NCBI RefSeq assembly: GCF_030506285.1
Contig: NZ_CP119422.1
Span: forward strand, 62,001 to 126,000
DNA from: Catalinimonas niigatensis
Lineage (GTDB): Bacteria > Bacteroidota > Bacteroidia > Cytophagales > Cyclobacteriaceae
DNA length: 64,000 bases
Reading direction: 5' to 3'
In this document: positions 19,501-27,519 of the stretch, one piece after another
How the letters are laid out: every line of letters starts with the position of its first letter
How positions within the stretch are numbered: position 1 is the stretch's first letter
Program-made: the position numbers and the translations under genes
The notes under the pieces: model-generated
What the model was told of the DNA's origin: nothing
The model's database searches: none
What the model saw: only the letters and a program-made list of their open reading frames with translations

Positions 19501-19805
19501 CCAGGAACTATTACAAAGTATACCACGACCACAACTCAGAATCTCAGTTGTTTGATGCTTCTTACATCAAATTGAGGGAAGTAGCCATAGGTTATAATTT
19601 ACCGCAAAAGCTGATGGGCAGGCTGCCTTTCAGAAATGTAAGGGTATCCTTTATTGGAAGGAATCTTAAACTCTGGACAGATAATCCACATTTTGATCCG
19701 GAAACGGCAGTAGCTACAACTGGCGGAGGTCTGATTCCCGGTTTTGAAAACATGAGTTTGCCCTCTACCAAAAGTTGGGGCTTCAACCTGAGTTTTAATC
19801 TGTAA
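16521..19805 (+). CDS. SusC/RagA-type TonB-linked outer membrane transporter
   Basis: A 1094-residue SusC-family protein. After a signal peptide ending at SVQAQ come a carboxypeptidase-like regulatory domain (about 36-120, with VSGTVSS and LPGVNVLVKGTTTGTVTDMD), a TonB plug (about 125-255, with LRGESSLSVNGNQPLFVVDG and LKGPAAAALYGSRAANGAI) and a 22-strand barrel ending in the aromatic-terminal KSWGFNLSFNL. SusC proteins import oligomers bound by the partner SusD lipoprotein. The SusD gene follows after 13 bases, and a six-gene plus-strand series reaches the DUF5690 transporter at 27519. The cargo is not stated by the sequence; the phosphodiesterase and the facing phosphonate operon suggest a phosphonate-bearing molecule. 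Confidence 0.96.
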   Translation: MKKPVQKNYNLRSCFQFTALLHFLLLLTAASVQAQEKTVSGTVSSVEEGSLPGVNVLVKGTTTGTVTDMDGNYRITVPASESILVFSSIGYTAEEITVGNQSILNIELLPDIQSLSEVVVTALGIERESQSLGYAIQKLDGEKLNESRETNFTNALAGKVAGLDIRSNTGVGSSTRVILRGESSLSVNGNQPLFVVDGIPISNDINNSTSADYGNAAAEINPADIASVNVLKGPAAAALYGSRAANGAIVITTKSGKNTNGIGISVNSSVTFEDVLRLPQFQNKFGGGSNGLFEGSNFGFQGNLDLYPNGILDGYDESWGPRLDYGPNRAQFDSPTTNGFRGGDVHLPNRGDIIPTPWISQPNNVEDFFEVGQTIFNNVAVSGGNDKGNFRLSLTNLDQNGIVPNNDLVRNTMALNTSYKLTDKFKADLSLSYIKTESENRPDQGYGRNTPMYFILWMTRQVNMNSMRDYWQPGLEGVQQFQYNYGENHNNPFFYQYENTSGQLKDHLLGRVALTYDFTDNLSLMVRTGTDLYNDFRSIRRAVSTVGTEKGSYQESTFYFEERNTDMLLKYDFKSKGKFGAVLSAGANRLDQNRRSNNMLAPELLIPGIYNLGNNGAPLQTNAFSAEKRINSVYGLAQFDYDSKLFLDITGRNDWSSTLPENNNSYFYPSVSFSALFNEIFALPELVDLAQLRLGWAQVGNDTGPYQLLNSFGYELPWGAELALTESATLKNPQLKPESINTYEIGANVQLFKSRLGIDVTYYDIRSKDQILNIPLTETSGYQSRVINAGEIRNRGVELMLTTTPVRLNNSFQWDIMVNFAKNYSEVLSLAEGIDAFVQSAPGEEATLEARVGERMGALYGPGFERVAEGPMTGEIIIGANGLPIKTTEPIYLGNFNPDWTAGITNSFSFKGFYARGLLDIRYGGVFISRFYNKAMGSGILEETGRERGAREPGTEYDGLYYHAGAVQNEDETYSQNLVSTDGTASEGIYGTSARNYYKVYHDHNSESQLFDASYIKLREVAIGYNLPQKLMGRLPFRNVRVSFIGRNLKLWTDNPHFDPETAVATTGGGLIPGFENMSLPSTKSWGFNLSFNL

Positions 19806-19818
19806 AAGGCAAAAGACC

Positions 19819-21339
19819 ATGAAAAATTACTATATCAAAACACTAGTACTGCTGCTCTCCCTGAATCTTGTATCATTGAGTTGTACCGATGATTTTGAGG
19901 AGATCAACACTAATCCCAATGCGCCGGAGCAGTTAAGCAGCCCTGGTTTGCTTTTACCGACCATCATACGGAATGTCATGCGGGATCATTATACCGCTTC
20001 CTGGACAAGAGGCAATATCGTAGCGGATTATACCGCCAATCAGTTTGTCAGTGCGTTTGACTGGACACCCTCCGATGCAAGCGGATATTTTCTATGGGAT
20101 TATTATAACCACATGAGGAATCTGAATACCATGATGGAACTGGCAAAAGAGAGAGAAATGCAAAATAATGAAGGAGTAGGCCTGGTATTAAAGTCATTCA
20201 TGTTTCAGTCTATGACCGATGTATTTGGTGATATTCCTTATTCGGAAGCTATCCAGGCAAAAAGTAATAATATCAATTTTCCGGTATATGATACGCAGGA
20301 GGAAATTTATAATGGAATTCTGGCAGACCTTGAGCAAGCCAATGTTTTATTGGGATCGGGAAATGATGCACTGACAGGAGATATACTGTACCAGGGGGAT
20401 GTGCTCAAGTGGAAAAAGTTTGCCAATTCCCTCAGGATGAGATGCCTGATGCGGATTTCAGACCGCAGAGACCCTTCGGCAGAAATGTCAAAAATGTATG
20501 GAGATCCTGCTCAATATCCTATGTTTGAAAGTTATCAGGACCAGGCAGCTTTGCAATACCTGGATCAGTTGGGCAACGAATTTCCCCGCTATCGTGCAAC
20601 TGTAGGTGATTTTGCCGGCACTACCCATGCTTCTACAACCTTGATTGGTAAACTTCAGGAATTGAATGATCCCCGACTCTTTGTCTTTGCACAGCCTACT
20701 CCTGCCACAGCCGGAAGCAACAACCGCGTATATGCCGGAGTGCCCAATGGCATTGCCAACGAGGATCTCTACAATGGCGGTAGTGCCAATCAGTCGCCTC
20801 CCGGTCTGCTCTGGGCACCGATCAACTGGGACCCTGAACTGGCTTCTCCCACTGCTGCACAAAGTATGTTGATGAGCAATTCTGAACTGCAATTGATTCT
20901 GGCAGAAGCCGCAGAAAAAGGGTATATCAGCGGAGATGCAGCAGGTTTTTATAGAAAAGGTATACAGGATCAGTTTGACTATTATGCCAGCAGAATTCCT
21001 GCGAATTATAACTTTCCTACCGCCGCAGATGTGCAGCCCGATCCCACTTACTATACCCAGGATCAGGTGGCTTACACCGGTACACAGGAAGAAAAACTGC
21101 AAAAGATATGGTTGCAAAAGTGGCTGTCTCTATTTAACACCGGTTATGAAGGCTGGTCTGAGTGGCGGAGAACCGGTGTACCTGAAATCACGGCAGGTCC
21201 AAACAGTCTGGGCTTTGTTCCGCTAAGACATCTCTATCCCTTAACCGAGCAAAATTTCAACAAGGAAAACTATGATGCGGCAGTAGCCCGACAGGGGACA
21301 GACAATACCCAGACCCGCGTTTGGTGGGATGTGGATTGA
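19819..21339 (+). CDS. SusD/RagB-type substrate-binding lipoprotein
   Basis: A 506-residue outer-membrane lipoprotein with signal and lipobox VSLSC at about 18-22, then DDFEEINTNPNAPEQL, which is typical of the SusD-like 2 branch. Other family stretches are FLWDYYNHMRNLNTMMELA, LKSFMFQSMTDVFGDIPYSEA, KWKKFANSLRMRCLMRISDR near the middle, and WLQKWLSLFNTGYEGWSEWR near the end. It caps the SusC barrel and binds cargo at the surface. The 13-base spacing after SusC supports co-expression. Identity is secure; ligand unknown. Confidence 0.95.
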   Translation: MKNYYIKTLVLLLSLNLVSLSCTDDFEEINTNPNAPEQLSSPGLLLPTIIRNVMRDHYTASWTRGNIVADYTANQFVSAFDWTPSDASGYFLWDYYNHMRNLNTMMELAKEREMQNNEGVGLVLKSFMFQSMTDVFGDIPYSEAIQAKSNNINFPVYDTQEEIYNGILADLEQANVLLGSGNDALTGDILYQGDVLKWKKFANSLRMRCLMRISDRRDPSAEMSKMYGDPAQYPMFESYQDQAALQYLDQLGNEFPRYRATVGDFAGTTHASTTLIGKLQELNDPRLFVFAQPTPATAGSNNRVYAGVPNGIANEDLYNGGSANQSPPGLLWAPINWDPELASPTAAQSMLMSNSELQLILAEAAEKGYISGDAAGFYRKGIQDQFDYYASRIPANYNFPTAADVQPDPTYYTQDQVAYTGTQEEKLQKIWLQKWLSLFNTGYEGWSEWRRTGVPEITAGPNSLGFVPLRHLYPLTEQNFNKENYDAAVARQGTDNTQTRVWWDVD

Positions 21340-21390
21340 CCTTATGCTTCTACCCGGAGATGTTAAACTTTGATGAACTAAGCAACCAAC

Positions 21391-23904
21391 ATGAAAAATA
21401 TATATTTAATAACTGTTTTCTTCTTTTTATGCCTCCTGTCTCAGCCCCTACAGGCACAGGGCCCTATTGTACATCTACCCCTGAATACTGATCTCAACGA
21501 TGGGAGTGGTAACAATTTACATGCAACAGATGCGGGTGATGAGGCTACTGTATTTGTGGAAGATGCTACCAGAGGTACGGTAGCCAGATTTCCCATAGCT
21601 GCCCACGCCCAGCTACCGCTTGATCCGAAATTGGACTTTGGTACAGAAGACTTTTCAGTAGCCTTTTGGGTGAAGGTAGACAATGCTGCTATTCCCGGCA
21701 GTGATCCGGTGATCATTGGCAACAAAGACTGGGGCAGTGGCGGTAATCCTGGTTTCTTAGTAGCCCTGGATGGGGCCAACGAAGCAGGTTCTCATCTCTG
21801 GACTGTCAACGTAGCCGATGGAGCAGGAGGCAGGCTGGATTGGGATGCCGATGATAATGCCACGCCTACATTGACCGATAACCAATGGCATTTTGTGGCC
21901 GTGGTGTTTGATCGGGATGCTACCATGAATGTATATCTGGATGGAGAACTTCGGCAAAGTGATGTGGCAGAAGATTCCAAGAATTTGACCCTGGTTCCTG
22001 GAGATCTGGGTCCCGATGCTTTGCCACTGACTATTATGCAGGATGCTACCGGTGCTTACAGCGCTGACTTTGAAGCTTTCCTGGATGACATACTGGTATA
22101 TGACCGGGTCCTTACTGCTGAAGAAGTAACTGAGCTGAATGAAAATGGCTATACAGTCAACCCTTCTTTGGGAGCGGATGTGTACCTGCCTTTTGATGGA
22201 AACCTCAACGATGCGAGTGGGAATAATTTACATGCGGTAGATGCAGGTACTGAGGCCACTGTATTTGTGGAAGATGCAGCCAGAGGCACGGTAGCCAGAT
22301 TTCCCATAGCTGCCCACGCCCAGCTACCGCTTGATCCGAAATTGGACTTTGGTACAGAAGACTTTTCAGTAGCCTTTTGGGTGAAGGTAGACAATGCTGC
22401 TATTCCCGGCAGTGATCCGGTGATCATTGGCAACAAAGACTGGGGCAGTGGTGGTAATCCTGGTTTCTTAGTAGCCCTGGATGGGGCCAACGAAGCAGGT
22501 TCTCATCTCTGGACTGTCAACGTAGCTGATGGAGCAGGAGGCAGGCTGGATTGGGATGCCGATGATAATGCCACGCCTACATTGACCGATAACCAATGGC
22601 ATTTTGTGGCCGTGGTGTTTGACCGGGATGCCACCATGAATGTGTATCTGGATGGAGAACTTCGGCAAAGTGATGTGGCAGAAGATTCCAAGAATTTGAC
22701 CCTGGTTCCTGGAGATCTGGCTCCTGATGCTTTGCCACTGACTATTATGCAGGATGCTACCGGTGCTTACAGCGCTGACTTTGAAGCTTTCCTGGATGAT
22801 GTTAGAGTGTGGAAAGGTAAAGCATTGAATGCTGAAGAAATCAATGAAGTTTTTGGTTTTGTTGTTGAACAACCCAATGACGAAGCCTACGGAGCCGATA
22901 TTTATCTGCCTTTAGATACTGATTTGAATGACCTCACCGCCAATGCAATCCATGCTACCGACGCAGGTACAGAGACCACCCAATTCGTAGAAGATGCCAT
23001 ACGGGGTACGGTAGCAGAATTTCCAGTGGCAGCCCATGCCCAGTTTCCGGCAGATGCTCCCTTACTGGACTTCGGCACAGAAGATTTTAGCATGGCCTTC
23101 TGGATCAAAATTGATCCTAACCTTTCTACTCCGGGGGATCCGGTGATTCTTGGTAACAAAGACTGGGGCAGTGGCGGTAATCCCGGCTTCCTGGTAGGTC
23201 TGGACGGGGCTGATGATCCTGCCGCCCATTTGTGGACCGTAAATGTAGCGGATGGTGCTGGCGGAAGATTGGACTGGGATGCCGATGATAACCAGACTCC
23301 CAACCTGAAAGATGGCTACTGGCACTTGGTAGCCCTGGCTTTTGACCGTGATGCTACCCTGAATGTGTATCTGGATGGAGAACTCAGACAAAGCGATCCG
23401 GCAGATGATGCTAAGAATTTGACGCTGACCCCAGGTAGCCTTACCTCGCCTTATCCATTGACAATTATGCAGGATGCTACCGGTGCTTATGGGGATGATT
23501 TCGTAGCACGACTGGACAATATCCGTATCTGGAAAAAAGTCATTAGTGCAGAAGAAGTAGCCACTATTTTTGAAATGGACAAAGGAAATGGCACCGGTGG
23601 AGAAGGTGAAATTGTGCTGGGAAACAATCCTTTAGAAGAAATTCCTGATAATTTCAAAGTGTATCCTAACCCAATCGTCAATGGTCAGGCATCTATTCGT
23701 TATTATTTGGCGGCTCCATCAGATATGAGCATTAGCATTTATAATAGAGTAGGACTGAGAATACAGACTGTCCTTAATGAGAAGATGGCTGCTGGTGAAC
23801 ATACACTGAACTGGGATGCTTCTGCTTATCCATCAGGTTTGTACTACTTCCGTATAGAAGGTGATCATTTAAAAAAAACCACTAAAGTAATACTGCTTAA
23901 ATAG
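21391..23904 (+). CDS. Secreted protein with three LamG-like domains and a T9SS sorting tail
   Basis: An 837-residue protein with a signal peptide ending at PLQAQG, three consecutive concanavalin A/LamG-like modules (about 25-250, 262-487 and 505-725) and a C-terminal T9SS type A sorting domain (about 750-837, FKVYPNPIVNG to GLYYFRIEGD and KTTKVILLK). Each module carries LDFGTEDFS, IIGNKDWGSGGNPGFLV, GGRLDWDADDN, NVYLDGELRQSD and TIMQDATGAY. Such modules bind glycans or other surface ligands. The first two are almost identical at DNA level. The position between SusD and a lipoprotein suggests a cell-surface binding protein for the substrate handled by this locus. No catalytic domain is seen. 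Confidence 0.9.
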   Translation: MKNIYLITVFFFLCLLSQPLQAQGPIVHLPLNTDLNDGSGNNLHATDAGDEATVFVEDATRGTVARFPIAAHAQLPLDPKLDFGTEDFSVAFWVKVDNAAIPGSDPVIIGNKDWGSGGNPGFLVALDGANEAGSHLWTVNVADGAGGRLDWDADDNATPTLTDNQWHFVAVVFDRDATMNVYLDGELRQSDVAEDSKNLTLVPGDLGPDALPLTIMQDATGAYSADFEAFLDDILVYDRVLTAEEVTELNENGYTVNPSLGADVYLPFDGNLNDASGNNLHAVDAGTEATVFVEDAARGTVARFPIAAHAQLPLDPKLDFGTEDFSVAFWVKVDNAAIPGSDPVIIGNKDWGSGGNPGFLVALDGANEAGSHLWTVNVADGAGGRLDWDADDNATPTLTDNQWHFVAVVFDRDATMNVYLDGELRQSDVAEDSKNLTLVPGDLAPDALPLTIMQDATGAYSADFEAFLDDVRVWKGKALNAEEINEVFGFVVEQPNDEAYGADIYLPLDTDLNDLTANAIHATDAGTETTQFVEDAIRGTVAEFPVAAHAQFPADAPLLDFGTEDFSMAFWIKIDPNLSTPGDPVILGNKDWGSGGNPGFLVGLDGADDPAAHLWTVNVADGAGGRLDWDADDNQTPNLKDGYWHLVALAFDRDATLNVYLDGELRQSDPADDAKNLTLTPGSLTSPYPLTIMQDATGAYGDDFVARLDNIRIWKKVISAEEVATIFEMDKGNGTGGEGEIVLGNNPLEEIPDNFKVYPNPIVNGQASIRYYLAAPSDMSISIYNRVGLRIQTVLNEKMAAGEHTLNWDASAYPSGLYYFRIEGDHLKKTTKVILLK
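21550..22089 (+). repeat. LamG repeat copy 1
   Basis: A block of about 540 bases that recurs 711 bases downstream (22261-22800) with roughly ten mismatches, nearly all silent. The length is a multiple of three, so the frame is kept. This indicates a recent duplication or gene conversion. Confidence 0.9.
22261..22800 (+). repeat. LamG repeat copy 2
   Basis: Second copy of the block at 21550-22089, about 98 percent identical by eye. The third module (about 22975-23515) keeps the same motifs but is much more diverged. Confidence 0.9.
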
Positions 23905-23947
23905 GAATTAGTCAGAACATGATTGTAATACTTCAAAAAATATAAAA

Positions 23948-24424
23948 ATGAAATATACCCATATACTATTTCCGTGGCTACTTCTCATTTACCTTGTGAT
24001 GATGACCGGATGTGACGAACATGGAGATCCACAGGCAGAGATCAATTTGAATGACCAGCAAAAAGCTGCTGTTTCCATGCGTGGTACCTGGGGACAACCT
24101 TCTCAGGTAACGCTTCCCGAAGGTACTACTGAAGGGGTATTAGATAGCCTGCTGCTGGAGTTTAGAATTTCCGATGCATACGCACCCAGTACGTTTAACG
24201 CTGCTGGTGCCGGTTATTTTTTTAGTGCAGATAATGGGCTTTGGAACTGGGTAGGAGAATCCAACACCAATATCGCTTTAAGCAATGTGACGCCCATTAC
24301 TCAGATTGAAGTGATAAAAGAAGCTTCTACCATTCGCATTACTTTTACCTATGAGGGTACGGAGGGCGCGCGAACTTCAGGGCTAGGAGCGTATGGTGTG
24401 ACTTTGAAAAAAACGGGGCCTTAA
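23948..24424 (+). CDS. Small lipoprotein of the SusCD locus, unknown function
   Basis: A 158-residue lipoprotein with signal and lipobox MMTGC (Cys22) followed by DEHGDP, which suggests anchoring. The rest is predicted beta-rich with RGTWGQPSQVTLPEGTTEGV, FRISDAYAPSTFNAAGAGYF, NGLWNW, and an ITQIEVIKEASTIRITFTYE strand. It ends SGLGAYGVTLKK. Small lipoproteins of this sort often occupy the third or fourth position after SusCD, where they assist ligand binding, but the family was not recognised. It lies 43 bases after the LamG gene and 91 before the phosphodiesterase, on the same strand. Confidence 0.75.
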   Translation: MKYTHILFPWLLLIYLVMMTGCDEHGDPQAEINLNDQQKAAVSMRGTWGQPSQVTLPEGTTEGVLDSLLLEFRISDAYAPSTFNAAGAGYFFSADNGLWNWVGESNTNIALSNVTPITQIEVIKEASTIRITFTYEGTEGARTSGLGAYGVTLKKTGP

Positions 24425-24515
24425 GGAGGGAGTGAAGTGTAATCATGGGAGCTATGACAAACGTTGTCCTCTATTCATCTTACATTCTTCTCAATAAATT
24501 AATACGCAGAAATCA

Positions 24516-26168
24516 ATGAGGTTTTATCAGATCCTTACCCTTTCTTTAGTCTTTATGAGTTTGCATTCTGCCTGTGATAGCGGGGAAGAAAATCCTGCAT
24601 TGGATGTCAAACATGTCATCGTCATTGGGGTAGATGGAATGAGCCCCAACGGAATCATGAACGCCAGTACGCCGGTGATGGACGATATGATGCAGAACGG
24701 TTCTTACACGCTGCATGCCAGGGGTGTGTTGCCAACCAGTAGCAGTTCCAATTGGGCATCTATGGTTTCAGGTGCCGGACCTGAGCAGCATGGAGTTACC
24801 TCCAATGGTTGGGAAAGAGATGATTATATACTACCTCCGGTAGTTACTGGTACTGAAGAAATTTTCCCTACCATTTTTGGAGTCGCCAGGCAGCAGCGCC
24901 CTGACCTGGAAATAGGTGCAATCTATCACTGGTCAGGCTTTGGACGCTTAATAGAAAAGAGCGCCCTGGATTATGATGTTACCGATGGATCTGAACATGC
25001 CATCAGCCAGAAGGCGGTTGCTTATATCAACAATAAAAAACCGGACTTTCTCTTTGTTCATCTGGATCATGTGGACCATGCCGGTCATCATGATGGCCAT
25101 AAAACAGAGCCTTACTATCATTCAGTGTCAGTAGCAGACTCACTGATAGGCAATATCATTCAGGCTACCAAAGACGCTGGTATTTTTGAAGAAAGTGTTT
25201 TTATTGTTTCTTCAGATCATGGAGGCATTGGCTACGGACACGGTGGAGAAACGACTGATGAGATTGAAATTCCTTTTATCATATATGGAAAAGGAGTAAA
25301 GAAGAACCATCTGATTGCTGAAAAAATATATACCTACGACAATGCGGCCACTGTGGCTTTTTTGCTGGGACTTAAGCAGCCTTATGCCTGGATTGGCAAG
25401 CCGGTAAAAAGTGGTTTTGAAGGCTTTGATGTGCCAGAAATCGGAAATCAAAAAGTGTTGATTGCTTCTCCAATCATTTATCCCAAAGCTCATTTATATG
25501 AACCTGCCGGTGGATTCTTTTTGGATGAAGCACATGAAGTCAACATGGAATCCGTGAGTGATGGAGCGGAGATAAGATATACGCTGGATGGTAGCGAACC
25601 GGATAGAAATTCTACTTTATATAAGGCTCCCTTCCCGCTCCACAAAAGTGCAGTAGTGAAGGCCAAAGCTTTTCTGGGTGAAAACGAAGAAAGTAATACT
25701 TCGGAAGCCTTTTTCCGCCTGGTGAAAAGTAATGCCGATAATGGGATAAAGTACAGCTATTATGAGGGGGAGAACTGGAAGTTCCTTCCTGTATTTGCCA
25801 CCCTAAAACCTAAAAAATCAGGCAGGAAATATCAGTTCAGAGTAGATGATATCAACGAAAAAAAGGATCAGTTTGCCATTCGTTTTACCTCCTTTCTTAA
25901 AATTGATACAGCCGGTGAGTACCGCTTTTATACCAGTTCGGATGATGGTAGTAAATTGTTTATAGAAGGGGAAGAAATAGTTAATAATGATGGTGGACAT
26001 GGCGTCATTGAAAGAATGGGAAGTGTAGAGTTGACTGCTGGTTTTTATGAAATTAATGTGGAGTATTTCAATGAAGGCGGTGGTGGCTGGCTGGATGTGT
26101 ACTATAAAGGACCGGGAATTACCAAACAAATCATCCCTGCGAATAAGCTTTACTTCAATAAGCAATGA
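24516..26168 (+). CDS. Surface lipoprotein phosphodiesterase (alkaline phosphatase superfamily) with chitobiase-C-type and PA14 domains
   Basis: A 550-residue lipoprotein (lipobox LHSAC, Cys20). The first domain (about 30-300) is a type I phosphodiesterase/nucleotide pyrophosphatase-like fold with a complete two-metal site: VIGVDGMSPNG (Asp40), nucleophile in LPTSSSSNWASM (Ser near 76), HLDHVDHAGHHDGH, SSDHGGIGYGHGGE. Then comes a chitobiase C-terminal-type beta domain (about 335-400, YTLDGSEPDRNS) and a PA14-like domain (about 445-545, FYTSSDDGSKLFIEGE and GWLDVYYKG) that may bind glycan. Its superfamily also contains PhnA. A phosphate- or phosphonate-ester substrate at the cell surface is likely; which one is not shown. 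The next gene, an organophosphate-carrier-like transporter, starts 40 bases later. Confidence 0.88.
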   Translation: MRFYQILTLSLVFMSLHSACDSGEENPALDVKHVIVIGVDGMSPNGIMNASTPVMDDMMQNGSYTLHARGVLPTSSSSNWASMVSGAGPEQHGVTSNGWERDDYILPPVVTGTEEIFPTIFGVARQQRPDLEIGAIYHWSGFGRLIEKSALDYDVTDGSEHAISQKAVAYINNKKPDFLFVHLDHVDHAGHHDGHKTEPYYHSVSVADSLIGNIIQATKDAGIFEESVFIVSSDHGGIGYGHGGETTDEIEIPFIIYGKGVKKNHLIAEKIYTYDNAATVAFLLGLKQPYAWIGKPVKSGFEGFDVPEIGNQKVLIASPIIYPKAHLYEPAGGFFLDEAHEVNMESVSDGAEIRYTLDGSEPDRNSTLYKAPFPLHKSAVVKAKAFLGENEESNTSEAFFRLVKSNADNGIKYSYYEGENWKFLPVFATLKPKKSGRKYQFRVDDINEKKDQFAIRFTSFLKIDTAGEYRFYTSSDDGSKLFIEGEEIVNNDGGHGVIERMGSVELTAGFYEINVEYFNEGGGGWLDVYYKGPGITKQIIPANKLYFNKQ

Positions 26169-26208
26169 GGCGGTTTTTTGTGAATTTCAAACATAGCATA
26201 GGTAATCC

Positions 26209-27519
26209 ATGAAAAGTATTCGCCCATTAAAAGATACAAGTGGCATATTTTTCATTCTGTGGTGCATGCTGGCATCTTTTGGGGCTTATTTCTGTATGTA
26301 TGCTTTCCGCAAACCTTTTACTACCAGCCTCTATGAAGGGTATCAACTTTGGGGCATAGGCTATAAAACGGTCTTGATTATCTCCCAGGTACTTGGCTAT
26401 ATGATTTCCAAATTTGTGGGTATCAAGGTCATTTCGGAACTTCGCCCTTCCCGCCGGATATTCCTCATCCTGGGATTGATTCTTTTTGCAGAAGCCGCTT
26501 TGCTGGGTTTTGGATTGGTACCTTTTCCTTTCAACTTTGTCTTTCTCTTTCTTAGTGGACTGCCGCTGGGCATGGTCTGGGGAGTTGTATTTAGTTTTTT
26601 AGAAGGTAGACGGGTTACCGAAGTGATATCTATTGGGCTCAGTATCAGCCTGATTGTAGCCTCGGGAATATTGAAAACTATTTATCTGGAACTACATCAA
26701 TGGTTGCCTGCCATCTCAGAATTCTGGATGCCTTTTGTCATTGGCCTCTTGTTCCTGCCGCTGTTTTGTTTTTTTGTTTGGATGCTTTCGGTCATTCCCG
26801 AACCTTCACACGAAGATAAATTGCTGCGCAAAGAAAGACGACCGATGAACCGGCAGGATAAAAAGCTGGTACTGAAAGAATATGGTTTTGGGCTTGCCTG
26901 CTTGGTGATGGTCTATGCACTACTGGCTACTTTAAGGGATTTCAGGGATAATTTCTCAGTAGAGATTTGGACTGAAATCACTGTAGACTGGAATAGCACA
27001 GTATTTTCACAGACGGAAATGATCAGCGGATGTATCGTGTTGCTGGCAGTGGGCGCCATATCGGTATTTAAAAATAATGTACGGGCATTCCGCTTCACCC
27101 TTCTCCTGATCACTTTCGGTATTGTGCTTAGTGGTGTGAGTACTTTGCTGTTTCAGGAAGGCATATTGTCACCTTTTCTTTGGATGCTTTTCTTAGGAAT
27201 AGGTTTGTTTTTGGCTTATATCCCTATACAAACAGCTTTGTTTGAAAGAATGATTGCCGCTTACCGGATCAATGCCAATGCAGGTTTTTTTGTGTACATT
27301 TGTGATGCCATTGGCTATCTGGGAAGTGTAGGGTTGTTGATATACAAAGAGTTTTTTGCCAAAGAGCTGCGCTGGTCTGTCGTACTCATTGAGTTTAGCT
27401 TTTTGACCACTTTGGCAAGCCTGCTACTGCTGTTGGTGGTGTATGTATTTTACTACAGAAAGCTCAAAACCTATCCAGCCATACAACCCTCCAGGGAGCC
27501 GGTAGAATCTTATATTTAA
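26209..27519 (+). CDS. DUF5690 family membrane transporter, MFS-like
   Basis: A 436-residue protein with about twelve hydrophobic segments, matching DUF5690. The N-terminus MLASFGAYFCMYAFRKPFTT closely resembles the first helix of organophosphate:phosphate antiporters such as GlpT and UhpT. A central cytoplasmic loop (about 200-220, EDKLLRKERRPMNRQ) separates two six-helix halves. Inner-membrane import of a phosphate- or phosphonate-containing solute is a reasonable inference. It ends the plus-strand series and its last four bases overlap the 3' end of the FAD oxidoreductase gene on the other strand, so the import and catabolic operons converge. Confidence 0.88.
   Translation: MKSIRPLKDTSGIFFILWCMLASFGAYFCMYAFRKPFTTSLYEGYQLWGIGYKTVLIISQVLGYMISKFVGIKVISELRPSRRIFLILGLILFAEAALLGFGLVPFPFNFVFLFLSGLPLGMVWGVVFSFLEGRRVTEVISIGLSISLIVASGILKTIYLELHQWLPAISEFWMPFVIGLLFLPLFCFFVWMLSVIPEPSHEDKLLRKERRPMNRQDKKLVLKEYGFGLACLVMVYALLATLRDFRDNFSVEIWTEITVDWNSTVFSQTEMISGCIVLLAVGAISVFKNNVRAFRFTLLLITFGIVLSGVSTLLFQEGILSPFLWMLFLGIGLFLAYIPIQTALFERMIAAYRINANAGFFVYICDAIGYLGSVGLLIYKEFFAKELRWSVVLIEFSFLTTLASLLLLLVVYVFYYRKLKTYPAIQPSREPVESYI

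Noticed and set aside
22149-22872. Long minus-strand open frames opposite the LamG repeats
   Set aside because: They mirror the duplicated coding sequence and have no protein-like features of their own.
24516-26168. Second phosphonoacetate hydrolase
   Set aside because: The metal site is shared across the superfamily, but it is a lipoprotein with extra binding domains and lacks PhnA-specific stretches.
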